DNA from: Flavobacteriales bacterium
Lineage (GTDB): Bacteria; Bacteroidota; Bacteroidia; Flavobacteriales_E; Vicingaceae
DNA: 64,000 nt
Assembly (NCBI GenBank): GCA_029262875.1
Contig: JAJCYO010000008.1
Span: forward strand, 1 to 64,000
Direction of reading: 5' to 3'
Shown: positions 25,526 to 34,093 of the stretch, in pieces
Layout of the letters: each line of letters opens with the position of its first letter
Position numbering within the stretch: the stretch's first letter is position 1
Notes under the pieces: generated by a model
What the model saw: the letters and a program-made list of their open reading frames with translations, nothing else
What the model was told of the DNA's origin: nothing
Databases searched by the model: none
Made by a program: the position numbers and the translations under genes

Positions 25526-26665
25526 TTAAACAGTAACTGCAAAAAGCTCTTTAATTACGTTAACAGTATAATCAATTTCTTCTTTGGTGTTGTATTTACT
25601 AAATGAAAAACGGATTGAAGGACTATCCATATCAACTCCCATATGGTTTAAAACATGAGACCCAACAGCACTCCCTGAAGAACAAGCACTTCCTCCAGAG
25701 GCAGCAATTCCTTCAATATCTAAATTATAGATAAACATTTCATCCATTTCTGATGATGGGAAATGTACGTTTAAAACAGTGTATAAACTTTCTCCTAAAG
25801 GGTCTCCATTAAACTCAATTTCTGGAAGTACTTCTTTAAGTCGTTCAACCATATAATACTTTAATCCTTTAATGTGTTTTTCATGACCCTCCATATCTCT
25901 ATGAGCAATTTCCATCGCTTTAAGTAACCCTACTATTCCATGTATGTTCTCTGTACCTGCACGCATATTACGTTCTTGTGCTCCACCAGTTATCATGGGT
26001 TTAATTTGAATATTCTCATTAATGTATAAGAATCCTACTCCTTTCGGTCCATGAAATTTATGAGCAGAACAAGTAACAAAATGGATGTCTAACTCCTTAA
26101 CATCAATTTTATAATGACACATTGTTTGAACTGTATCAGAATGAAAATAAGCTCCATGCTCATTGCACAAATCTGCTACTTTTTTCAAGGGCAAGAGACT
26201 TCCAATTTCATTATTGGCATGCATCAAAGAAACCAATGTTTTTAAATCCTTATTCTCCTCTAAAAGCTGTGTTAAGTGATTAATATCTACAAACCCTTTG
26301 TCATCAACATTAACAATGCTAAGCTTAACCCCTTTTCTCTCATTCATTAACTCTGCAGTATCAATAACAGCATGATGTTCAATCTGTGATGTAATGATAT
26401 GGTTTACCTCTAAATCATCAATAGCACTTCTCAGCACCATGTTGTCCGCCTCAGTTCCTCCTGCAGTAAAAAATATTTCTGATGGTGCTGCATTAATAAA
26501 TGAAGCTACTTTTTTTCGTGCTTTTTCAATAATTGCCCTACTTTTCCTCCCATAATTATGTATCGATGATGGATTCCCATAGTTTTCTTTCATAACGGGA
26601 ATCATCGCTTCAACTACTTCAGGATCAATTGGTGTTGTTGCCGCATTATCTAAATAAACTTTCAT
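25526..26665 (-). CDS. Cysteine desulfurase (IscS/NifS class I-like)
   Basis: A PLP enzyme that removes sulfur from cysteine and passes it as persulfide for Fe-S clusters or tRNA thiolation. With the start at 26665 (MKVYLDNAATTP, the family's usual start) it has 379 residues; four further residues would be added by an upstream start at 26677. The PLP lysine is K203 in CSAHKFHGPKGVG, and the catalytic cysteine is C328 in GGSACSSGS, on the long flexible loop typical of the NifS/IscS group. No scaffold gene (iscU or sufE) lies next to it, so I do not choose between iscS and nifS. Confidence 0.92.
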   Translation of the reverse strand: MKVYLDNAATTPIDPEVVEAMIPVMKENYGNPSSIHNYGRKSRAIIEKARKKVASFINAAPSEIFFTAGGTEADNMVLRSAIDDLEVNHIITSQIEHHAVIDTAELMNERKGVKLSIVNVDDKGFVDINHLTQLLEENKDLKTLVSLMHANNEIGSLLPLKKVADLCNEHGAYFHSDTVQTMCHYKIDVKELDIHFVTCSAHKFHGPKGVGFLYINENIQIKPMITGGAQERNMRAGTENIHGIVGLLKAMEIAHRDMEGHEKHIKGLKYYMVERLKEVLPEIEFNGDPLGESLYTVLNVHFPSSEMDEMFIYNLDIEGIAASGGSACSSGSAVGSHVLNHMGVDMDSPSIRFSFSKYNTKEEIDYTVNVIKELFAVTV

Positions 26666-26749
26666 ATTCTTTACCATTTGTAGTACAAAGAAAAATATTT
26701 ATGCTAAATATAACTTTCTAAGTAATAGAAATTAATGGATTCCTAAACC

Positions 26750-28135
26750 CTAAATAAACCCTTTTATATCACTTATTATCTGCTGAGCTAATTCATCAGC
26801 AGCTCCCATCGTTTTACTTTCTGAATAAATTCTAATAATTGGTTCAGTATTAGATTTTCTCAAATGAACCCATTCTTTTTCAAAATTTATTTTAACTCCG
26901 TCAATATCGTTCACGTCTTCATCACAGTATTTGTTCTTCATCTTATCTAAGATATCATCGACATTGATTTCTGGTGTTAACTGAATCTTATTTTTAGAGA
27001 TATAGTAATCCGGATAAGTAGCCCTTAATGCCGAGCAAGTCGATGCTTCCGATTTTGCAAAATGAGATAAAAACAGTGCTATACCAACTAAAGCATCCCT
27101 ACCATAATGAGATGCAGGATAAATCACTCCTCCGTTTCCTTCTCCTCCAATTACCGCGTTTTTTTCCTTCATCATGGTTACAACATTTACCTCACCTACG
27201 GATGATGCAAAGTATTCTCCTCCATTTTTTTCTGTCACATCTCTCAATGCTCTTGTCGATGAAAGATTAGAAACTGTGTTTCCTGGTGTATGTTTTAAGA
27301 TATAATCTGCAATTGATACTAAGGTATACTCTTCACCAAACATCTCTCCATTTTCGCAAACCATACACAATCGATCTACATCTGGATCTACAACAAATCC
27401 CAAATCAGCTCCTTGCTCAACAACCTGCTTAGCTATTTCAGTTAAGTTTTCTGGTAACGGTTCAGGGTTATGTGGAAACTCTCCATTTGGTTCACAATAC
27501 AATTCAACAATATCATTTACACACAAAGCCTTAAGTAAAGCTGGTAAAAATATACCACCGGTAGAATTAACACAATCTAATGCTACTTTAAAATTCCTAC
27601 TTTTTATTGCTTCAACGTCAACCAATTCCATATCCAAAATTGACTGTATGTGTTTTTCCATGTAGGTCTCATCTTTGGTATATGATCCTAAGTCATCTAC
27701 ATCAGCATAGTTAAATGCATTTTCTTCAGCTATTTGAAGCAATGTCGTTCCATCCTCTCCGGAGATAAATTCTCCCTTCTCATTTAGTAATTTCAAAGCA
27801 TTCCATTGTTTTGGATTATGACTAGCCGTTAAAATAATTCCTCCATCAGCTTCTTCCATAGGAACTGCTACTTCAACAGTTGGTGTGGTACTAAAACCTA
27901 AATCAATCACATCTATTCCCAAACCTTGTAAGGTACCAACAACAATATTAGAAACCATTTCGCCTGATATTCTTGCATCCCTACCAATCACAACTTTTAG
28001 CTTTTTGCTACTATTGTTTTTTAACCACGTTCCATATGCCGATGTAAATCGAACAATATCAACAGGGGAAAGTCCCTCATCTGGTCTCCCTCCAATTGTT
28101 CCTCTAATACCAGAAATAGATTTTATTAATGTCAT
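26750..28135 (-). CDS. glmM: Phosphoglucosamine mutase
   Basis: Interconverts glucosamine-6-phosphate and glucosamine-1-phosphate on the way to UDP-GlcNAc, feeding peptidoglycan and surface glycans. It has 461 residues from the ATG at 28135, which begins MTLIKSISGIRGT as in relatives; the frame opens further up to 28213, but the extra N-terminus is unlike the family. Motifs: phosphoserine S105 in TASHNPKQWNAL, metal-binding DPDVDRL, sugar-binding GGEGNGGVIYP and phosphate-binding RKSNTEPIIR. A TAAATTTG element at 28156-28163 (minus strand) is a plausible -7 box. Phosphomannomutase/phosphoglucomutase activity is the main alternative. Confidence 0.9.
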   Translation of the reverse strand: MTLIKSISGIRGTIGGRPDEGLSPVDIVRFTSAYGTWLKNNSSKKLKVVIGRDARISGEMVSNIVVGTLQGLGIDVIDLGFSTTPTVEVAVPMEEADGGIILTASHNPKQWNALKLLNEKGEFISGEDGTTLLQIAEENAFNYADVDDLGSYTKDETYMEKHIQSILDMELVDVEAIKSRNFKVALDCVNSTGGIFLPALLKALCVNDIVELYCEPNGEFPHNPEPLPENLTEIAKQVVEQGADLGFVVDPDVDRLCMVCENGEMFGEEYTLVSIADYILKHTPGNTVSNLSSTRALRDVTEKNGGEYFASSVGEVNVVTMMKEKNAVIGGEGNGGVIYPASHYGRDALVGIALFLSHFAKSEASTCSALRATYPDYYISKNKIQLTPEINVDDILDKMKNKYCDEDVNDIDGVKINFEKEWVHLRKSNTEPIIRIYSESKTMGAADELAQQIISDIKGFI

Positions 28136-28218
28136 ATGCTTGTTTTTTTGCTGAACAAATTTAATTGATTTTTTGATATAAATGGTGTTAACTTTTTTGT
28201 TAATAACAAACAAGAGAG

Positions 28219-28251
28219 TTTGTCTATATTAATAGTAAAAAACTAACTTTA
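28219..28251 (+). promoter_or_regulatory. Candidate promoter of the TPR / phosphosulfolactate synthase cluster
   Basis: TTTG at 28219-28222, a 21-base spacer and TAACTTTA at 28244-28251 (one mismatch to TAnnTTTG) lie just before the ATG at 28263, giving a very short leader. It is divergent from glmM. Confidence 0.5.
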
Positions 28252-28262
28252 CATATAAGGGA

Positions 28263-29678
28263 ATGGAAGATAATTTTAGTCAACATAGTGAAGAAAGCGA
28301 TTATGCAGCATCGCTGAATCGATTTGAACAAATGCTTAAAAAAAATGAGCAGTATTTTTTTGACGTTGAAATATTCGAAACCTTAATAGACCATTACCTT
28401 GATAAGAGTGATGTCGCTAAAGCAAAAAAAGCGATTGACATTTCTTTATTGCAACATCCAACATCTTCTACATTAAAACTAAAAAAAGCACAGTTCTTAG
28501 CTGCTATACACAAGCCTAACAAGGCCTTGGAGATACTAAGCTCTTTAGAACTACTTGAACCTTTTAATTCAGAAATTTTCTCAATAAAAGCGAGTATTCA
28601 TAGCCAACTGAGACAACACAATAAAGCCATAGAGAATTTTTATAAAGCACTGAAATTGATTAGCGGTGATTCGGAAAAAGCTAACATTAAAATTAACATT
28701 GCTTTTGAATACGAGAACCTTAATCAATTTGATAAAGCCATAGAGATTCTCAAAAAGTTATTGAGAAAAAACCCAGAAAATGAAACCGTTATATATGAAT
28801 TAGCATTCTGTTATAACCTTAAAAATGATACCGATAGCAGTATTAAATTCTTTAATGAATTTATAGAAGAACATCCGTATAGTTTTTCAGCTTGGTACAA
28901 CTTAGGTGTTGCGTATAATAGGGCAAGCTTATTTGAAAAAGCAATTAGTGCTTATGATTTTACAATTGCCATAAAAGAAGATTTTGCTTCAGCTTATTTC
29001 AATAAGGCGAACTCTTTGGCCTTGTTAGAAGAATATGAGAAAGCAATTGAAACTTACAAAGAGACCTTTAATTATGAAGAGCCAGATGCTACGACATATT
29101 ATTATATTGGAGAGTGCTATGAAAAATTAGGCGACCCTAAATTGGCTTTATCCAATTATTATAAAGCAACAAAATTAGATGCTTTCCATGCAGATGCTTG
29201 GGCTGGGATGGCGGTCATTAATGAGGCTGAAAACAAAAGTCAATCCGCTATTTTTTACATAAAAAAAGCATTGGAATTAGAAAATAACAATTCAGAGTAT
29301 TGGTACATCTATGGAGATATCTTAGCTAAAACTGGATTATTTGATGAAGCCATTACTGCTTACGATAAAGTAGTAGAATATGACGAAGAAAATGAAGATA
29401 TCTGGATAGATAAAGCCGAAGTGGTTAAGGATTATGAAAACCTCGGAAAAGCTATCATCACTTTATATGAAGGATTAGAAAAACAACCCAAAAATAACTT
29501 GATTAATGCAAGATTAGTTGCATATTTGCTGATGAATGGAAAAGTTGATGAAGCTATTCAAAACCTTATCATTCTTATGACGAATAATAAAGAGCATTTA
29601 GCTGAATTAATTGAATATTACCCAGAGATTGTCAACTTCCAAAAAGTAATTGATATAATAGAAAATTTTAACGATTAG
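28263..29678 (+). CDS. Tetratricopeptide repeat protein
   Basis: A 471-residue cytoplasmic protein (no signal peptide) made almost wholly of about twelve TPR-like helical hairpins from residue 30 to the end, with typical blocks such as AWYNLGVAYNRASLFEKAI and AYFNKANSLALLEEYEKAI. TPR proteins are protein-interaction scaffolds; no enzymatic part is visible. It is the first gene of a plus-strand run that continues with phosphosulfolactate synthase 2 bases after its stop, rhodanese, the DUF368 transporter and a MORN lipoprotein. Confidence 0.85.
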   Translation: MEDNFSQHSEESDYAASLNRFEQMLKKNEQYFFDVEIFETLIDHYLDKSDVAKAKKAIDISLLQHPTSSTLKLKKAQFLAAIHKPNKALEILSSLELLEPFNSEIFSIKASIHSQLRQHNKAIENFYKALKLISGDSEKANIKINIAFEYENLNQFDKAIEILKKLLRKNPENETVIYELAFCYNLKNDTDSSIKFFNEFIEEHPYSFSAWYNLGVAYNRASLFEKAISAYDFTIAIKEDFASAYFNKANSLALLEEYEKAIETYKETFNYEEPDATTYYYIGECYEKLGDPKLALSNYYKATKLDAFHADAWAGMAVINEAENKSQSAIFYIKKALELENNNSEYWYIYGDILAKTGLFDEAITAYDKVVEYDEENEDIWIDKAEVVKDYENLGKAIITLYEGLEKQPKNNLINARLVAYLLMNGKVDEAIQNLIILMTNNKEHLAELIEYYPEIVNFQKVIDIIENFND

Positions 29679-29680
29679 TA

Positions 29681-30463
29681 ATGAATTTTGAATTACCGCA
29701 TATCCCAAGTAGGGAGAGTTCTCCTCGTGAAACAGGGTTAACAATGATGATGGATAAAGGATTAAGTTGGAGAGAAGCAGAAAACTTTGTTGACTCATCT
29801 TCACATTTAACAGATTTGGTGAAATTTGGATTTGGAACATCTTATGTTACCAAGGATTTAGAAAAAAAGCTTAGCATATATAAAGAAGCTGGAATAAGAA
29901 CATATTTCGGAGGAACACTTTTTGAAGCATTTATTGCTCGAGGAATGTTTGATGATTACCGAAAATTAATGGATAAATATAACATGGAAACTTGTGAAGT
30001 TTCTGATGGATCCATTGAATTGACTCAAGAAAAAAAATGTGAGTACATCACTGATCTTGCCAAAGATTTTACGGTTTTATCAGAAGTTGGTTCTAAAGAA
30101 GAAGGTATTTTTATTAGTCCTGCGAAGTGGATTTCTATGATGCAAACCGAATTGGCTGCAGGATCATGGAAAGTAATTGCTGAAGCCAGAGAAAGTGGAA
30201 ATGTAGGTATTTACAGGCCAAACGGAACTGCTCATGTCTCTTTAGTGAACAAAATAATAGCTAATGTAAAAGTTGAGAACATACTTTGGGAAGCTCCAAA
30301 AAAAGCGCAACAAGTTTGGTTTATTAAACAATTTGGAGCCAATGTAAATCTTGGAAACATTGCTTTTAATGAAGTTATTCCTTTAGAGTGCCTAAGGTTA
30401 GGTTTAAGGGGAGACACTTTCTTTGACAATATCCCACAAGAAATAGTAGCTAAATTTAAATAA
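29681..30463 (+). CDS. Phosphosulfolactate synthase (ComA family)
   Basis: A 260-residue TIM-barrel protein of the ComA family, which adds sulfite to phosphoenolpyruvate to give (R)-2-phospho-3-sulfolactate, first described in coenzyme M synthesis. Family features seen: RETGLTMMMDKG, DLVKFGFGTSYV, GIRTYFGGTLFEAF, CEVSDGSIEL and VLSEVGSKEEG. Bacteroidota do not make coenzyme M, so here the product would feed another sulfonate, or the enzyme may have a different role as in the bacterial YitD-type relatives. It is tightly linked to the TPR gene before it and a rhodanese 7 bases after it, hinting at sulfur handling (inference). Confidence 0.88.
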   Translation: MNFELPHIPSRESSPRETGLTMMMDKGLSWREAENFVDSSSHLTDLVKFGFGTSYVTKDLEKKLSIYKEAGIRTYFGGTLFEAFIARGMFDDYRKLMDKYNMETCEVSDGSIELTQEKKCEYITDLAKDFTVLSEVGSKEEGIFISPAKWISMMQTELAAGSWKVIAEARESGNVGIYRPNGTAHVSLVNKIIANVKVENILWEAPKKAQQVWFIKQFGANVNLGNIAFNEVIPLECLRLGLRGDTFFDNIPQEIVAKFK

Positions 30464-30470
30464 TAGCCAA

Positions 30471-30773
30471 ATGAAATTTTTAACTGCTCAAGAATTAAAG
30501 GTTAAGTTTGATAATAATGAAGATTTTCAATTGATAGATCTTCGAGAAGATTATGAATTTGAAGATCTTAATGTTGGTGGAATAAATATCCCATTAGCAA
30601 CTGTGTTTTCATCATTGGATAAAATAGCTACAGATAAGCCTGTAATTTTCATCTGCAACAGTGGCAGAAAATCAGCCGCAGTTATTCATACCATTAAAAG
30701 GAAATTAAACTTAAATAACGAAGATGTATACTCCATAAAAGGTGGTGTACCAGCTTACCTCGAAGAAATTTAA
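30471..30773 (+). CDS. Single-domain rhodanese-like protein
   Basis: A 100-residue rhodanese domain. Motifs are FQLIDLREDYEFE, and the active-site loop CNSGRKSA with persulfide-forming C62; GGVPAYLEE closes the fold. It has no signal peptide, so it should carry sulfur, or reduce thiols, in the cytoplasm. It lies 7 bases after phosphosulfolactate synthase and 7 bases before the DUF368 gene. Confidence 0.9.
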   Translation: MKFLTAQELKVKFDNNEDFQLIDLREDYEFEDLNVGGINIPLATVFSSLDKIATDKPVIFICNSGRKSAAVIHTIKRKLNLNNEDVYSIKGGVPAYLEEI

Positions 30774-30780
30774 TTTATCG

Positions 30781-31695
30781 ATGGAAAGATCCCTAAAAGA
30801 TTATTTTATCCTTTGCCTTAAAGGAATTGCCATGGGAGCTGCAAATGTTATTCCAGGAGTATCTGGAGGGACAATAGCACTTATTACAGGTATATTTGAG
30901 ACGCTGATAAATTCCATCAAATCTTTTGATCTAACAGCTGTTAAATTGCTCTTTACTGGAAAATTCAAAGCATTTGCCCAGCATATCAATCTTGGTTTTT
31001 TAGTTGCGGTCTTCTTAGGTATAGGAATTAGCATCATTACTTTGGCCAAACTCTTAGACTACCTTTTTATCAACCACCCTATTTACATATGGGCCTTCTT
31101 TTTTGGATTAATATTGGCATCCGTTTATTCGGTTGCAAAAACCATTTCAAAAATATCCATAAGTGTATTGCTTACTTTTATAATAGGTGCTGCAAGTGCA
31201 ATTTTAATCACCTTTCTAACACCTGCAACAGAAAACAGTGAACTGTGGTATCTCTTCATGTGTGGTGTAATTGCTGCCTGTAGTATGATACTACCAGGTC
31301 TTTCTGGATCATTTATTTTAATCCTTCTTGGAAATTATCAATTGGTAATGATTGAGGCCGTGAACAAATTAGATATTAAAACTCTTGCTCCCGTTGCTAT
31401 CGGTGCTGGAGTTGGTTTATTAGGATTTTCGCATGTTTTAGCATGGGTGTTTAAAAAATTTAAAGATCAAACCATCTCTTTACTTTCCGGTTTTATTTTG
31501 GGCTCTCTTCCCATTTTATGGCCCTGGAAAGAAGAGATAATTGAAGTATTTGGTGAAAAATCTAAAGTCGTGGGCTATCAATGGTCCCTGCCATCAGAAT
31601 TTAACCAAGAAGTAATTTTTGCCATTGGACTAATGATAATTGGTATTATTTCAATATGGTTCTTAGAAAAAGTGGCTACTAAAAAAGAGTCATGA
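30781..31695 (+). CDS. DUF368 family polyprenyl-phosphate transporter (PopT-like)
   Basis: A 304-residue polytopic inner-membrane protein (about eight to ten hydrophobic segments). The DUF368 signature GIAMGAANVIPGVSGGTIAL is at residues about 15-34, and an internal repeat of it, IAACSMILPGLSGSFILI, occurs near residue 165. DUF368 proteins were shown in other bacteria to recycle undecaprenyl phosphate across the membrane, supporting wall and glycan synthesis. I start at the ATG at 30781 (MERSLKDY); the frame opens at 30742, but that would overlap the rhodanese gene. It overlaps the MORN lipoprotein gene by 4 bases. Confidence 0.87.
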   Translation: MERSLKDYFILCLKGIAMGAANVIPGVSGGTIALITGIFETLINSIKSFDLTAVKLLFTGKFKAFAQHINLGFLVAVFLGIGISIITLAKLLDYLFINHPIYIWAFFFGLILASVYSVAKTISKISISVLLTFIIGAASAILITFLTPATENSELWYLFMCGVIAACSMILPGLSGSFILILLGNYQLVMIEAVNKLDIKTLAPVAIGAGVGLLGFSHVLAWVFKKFKDQTISLLSGFILGSLPILWPWKEEIIEVFGEKSKVVGYQWSLPSEFNQEVIFAIGLMIIGIISIWFLEKVATKKES

Positions 31696-32435
31696 AATCT
31701 CCTTACATACTCATATTATTTACAATTCTCCTTTGCTCTTGTGAATATATTCAACCCTCTACAGAGTCCTCAGAAAATGATAAATCTAAAAAAGTATATA
31801 ACGGGATAAGAAAAAATTATCTGGATGGAAAAATTGCTTCCACAGTTACTTATAAGGATAGTTTAAAAAATGGTGCTGCAATAAATTATTATCCAGATGG
31901 TAAGGTTAACATGGAGTTTAACTATAAAGACAACCTCAAACATGGCGCATATAAATGGTATTATGAAAATGGAAAACTTTACTTAGAGGGGAATTATTTA
32001 AGAGGAGAAAAAGATGGTGTTTTTAAGATGTACCGAGAAAATGGAACATTAAAATCGGAAATGCCTTGGAGTGACGGCAACCCATGTATTGGTCTTAAAG
32101 AATATACGGAATCTGGTAAACTGAAACCATCACCTATAATCAAGGTGAAAAAAATCAACACCGTTAAATTAAATGGTCAATGTGAATTCCATTTCAAATT
32201 ATCGGATGGGAGTAAAACAGCAAAATTTTATGAAGCTAAGTTAAATGAAGACAAGTCTTTTGCCCCTTATTTCCCAGGAATCAAAGGAAAGAATGGAAAA
32301 GCTAAATTAATTGAGTATGTGCCAAGAGGATCATATGTTATGAAAACGTTATCAATAGTTGCCTCACTTAAAACTAGAGATAAGAACTTCTACATCATAG
32401 AAAAGAAAATTAATGTGGCAATAGAAAATAGATAG
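31692..32435 (+). CDS. MORN-repeat lipoprotein
   Basis: A 247-residue predicted lipoprotein: signal peptide MKSPYILILFTILLCSC with lipobox LCSC at residues 14-17. Residues about 40-135 hold four MORN-type repeats of the YwqK kind (GAAINYYPDGKVNMEFNYKD, GAYKWYYENGKLYLEGNY, GVFKMYRENGTLKSE). The C-terminal 100 residues are lysine-rich without a recognised domain. MORN proteins are often annotated as YwqK-family antitoxins, but nothing here suggests a toxin partner, so I do not use that name. It is translationally coupled to DUF368 (ATGA). Confidence 0.78.
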   Translation: MKSPYILILFTILLCSCEYIQPSTESSENDKSKKVYNGIRKNYLDGKIASTVTYKDSLKNGAAINYYPDGKVNMEFNYKDNLKHGAYKWYYENGKLYLEGNYLRGEKDGVFKMYRENGTLKSEMPWSDGNPCIGLKEYTESGKLKPSPIIKVKKINTVKLNGQCEFHFKLSDGSKTAKFYEAKLNEDKSFAPYFPGIKGKNGKAKLIEYVPRGSYVMKTLSIVASLKTRDKNFYIIEKKINVAIENR

Positions 32436-34025
32436 TTAATAATTCAGCATTTGCAACCTTGATTCTAACTCATAGTTTCCTGGAGAATACTCTAACCCTT
32501 TTTTAAATAATTGACGAGCCTTTGTTCTATTTCCTTTTCTGAAATAATAAGAACCTGCCTGTGCATAGGCTATTCCAACATTTGTTTCGTTTATTTTAAT
32601 GTCAAAATCACTATAGATAGCTTCTAACTGTGCCCTATAATTTTCACCTAATTTACCTTTATTTCTCTCAAAATTTCTCATCATTAAGAGACTAATTACC
32701 TCAGCTTTATAACTCATAAACAACCTATTTTTTTTGAGGTCTTCGTAATTATTTTCAGCACTATTTAAATGTTCGAGAGCTTTTTCTTTATTATTAAAAT
32801 CATCAACATATAAAATAGTTGACCTCACATAAGATTCAAGTAAATTTAGAGTATCACCTCCTACTTTAATAGCATCCAAAAAATATTCTGAAGCAATACC
32901 GTATTCAACCATTTTAATATAATACTCTCCCATCGCACCTAAGAATACAAAGTTTAACTTTTTCTTTAATTCAACATCACTAATATTTGAGTCCAATTTC
33001 ACATAAAATGATTTGAAAAAAGAAGTATCTTTTTTATTTAGTAATTGATGACTCGCAACCTTTCCTAAAGCGTAGACCACATTATTCTCATCAATTTTTA
33101 ACTCCTTATACCGGGAAAACCGTATTAAATAATTAAAATGTTCTAATTTGGAATAATCAGAGTCCTTTAATTCATTAGAATAGAGCGACACCAGTATTCT
33201 ACCTGTATTTAAACTAAGATATATGGCAATTGACTTTTCCAATTGTTCTATGGCCTCAATATAATTTTCTTTTTGCATCAAATACAATCCATCATTATAG
33301 TACTGAGCCCCAACAAGCTCTTTAATATTAACAATCTCATTAGTATTATAATATGTATCAAAAACTTCATCTATCGACTTAAGGCTTAACTCTGATTTCT
33401 CAATAAATTTATATGTTACCAGACTATTTACATATTGCTCTTTAAATTTTCTATCAAACGTAAAATAACCTTTAACTGGATCAGTTGTTTCTAGTAATAT
33501 ATTATGTGAGTGAGGGTAAGCGGTTAGGTTGACATGATTGGGTAAAATATTAATTTGATACGGTATTTTAAGTTCCTCCAGAATTAAGCTATATAAAAAT
33601 GTTGACGATAAACAGTTATAATAACCTTTCGTGAATACATCATCAAAATGATTATTTGATTGGTATTTCTTGAAAAACTCTTCATGAACATCTTTATATA
33701 TTTTTTTGATGAATTTTTTTTCAGCTTTGACATTTGTAACTTTCTTATTTTTAAAAGTTGTAATTTGATTTTCGAGTTTCAATTTAGCACTCTTTACCCC
33801 TTCAGCATTCACACCTTTTTTAACTAAATAAATAAGGGTGAAATAATCATCACTTTTGTTATTGATCACTTTTTCAAAAGTGTTTTTTTCTTGATTACTA
33901 TTAAACGTGAGTTCATTAAAATAAATCAGCGTGTCACCTAAAGTAAATTTCTTTAATTCTTGACTAAAGAATGAAAAAGAAAAAACAAAGAAAAATATAG
34001 TAAATAAGCACGTTCTCATAATCAT
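32436..34025 (-). CDS. Secreted transglutaminase-like / TPR protein
   Basis: A 529-residue exported protein: signal peptide about residues 1-22 (FSFFSQE; a second ATG two codons in works equally well). Residues about 95-230 look like a transglutaminase-core fold: Cys in GYYNCLSSTFLYSLILEEL, His in YPHSHNILLETTDP and a nearby Asp, the order of a Cys-His-Asp triad of the SirB1-like group. From about 240 on there are TPR-like helices (LYLMQKENYIEAIEQLEKSI; AGSYYFRKGNRTKARQLFKK). Peptidase or crosslinking activity is only inferred. Its stop is adjacent to the stop of the convergent MORN gene. Confidence 0.68.
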   Translation of the reverse strand: MIMRTCLFTIFFFVFSFSFFSQELKKFTLGDTLIYFNELTFNSNQEKNTFEKVINNKSDDYFTLIYLVKKGVNAEGVKSAKLKLENQITTFKNKKVTNVKAEKKFIKKIYKDVHEEFFKKYQSNNHFDDVFTKGYYNCLSSTFLYSLILEELKIPYQINILPNHVNLTAYPHSHNILLETTDPVKGYFTFDRKFKEQYVNSLVTYKFIEKSELSLKSIDEVFDTYYNTNEIVNIKELVGAQYYNDGLYLMQKENYIEAIEQLEKSIAIYLSLNTGRILVSLYSNELKDSDYSKLEHFNYLIRFSRYKELKIDENNVVYALGKVASHQLLNKKDTSFFKSFYVKLDSNISDVELKKKLNFVFLGAMGEYYIKMVEYGIASEYFLDAIKVGGDTLNLLESYVRSTILYVDDFNNKEKALEHLNSAENNYEDLKKNRLFMSYKAEVISLLMMRNFERNKGKLGENYRAQLEAIYSDFDIKINETNVGIAYAQAGSYYFRKGNRTKARQLFKKGLEYSPGNYELESRLQMLNY

Positions 34026-34093
34026 AAGCTAAACTTACATTAAAAATAAGATAATTTACAATCTAATATAATTACAAAAGGTAATTTTACCAA

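Noticed and set aside
28136-28213. N-terminal extension of GlmM
   Set aside because: The 26 added residues are Lys/Ile-rich and unlike the family; the ATG at 28135 gives the expected start and leaves room for a -7 box.
31692-32435. MORN protein as antitoxin of a toxin-antitoxin pair
   Set aside because: The 'YwqK antitoxin' label is a family name only; it is a lipoprotein next to a transporter and no toxin-like gene is present.
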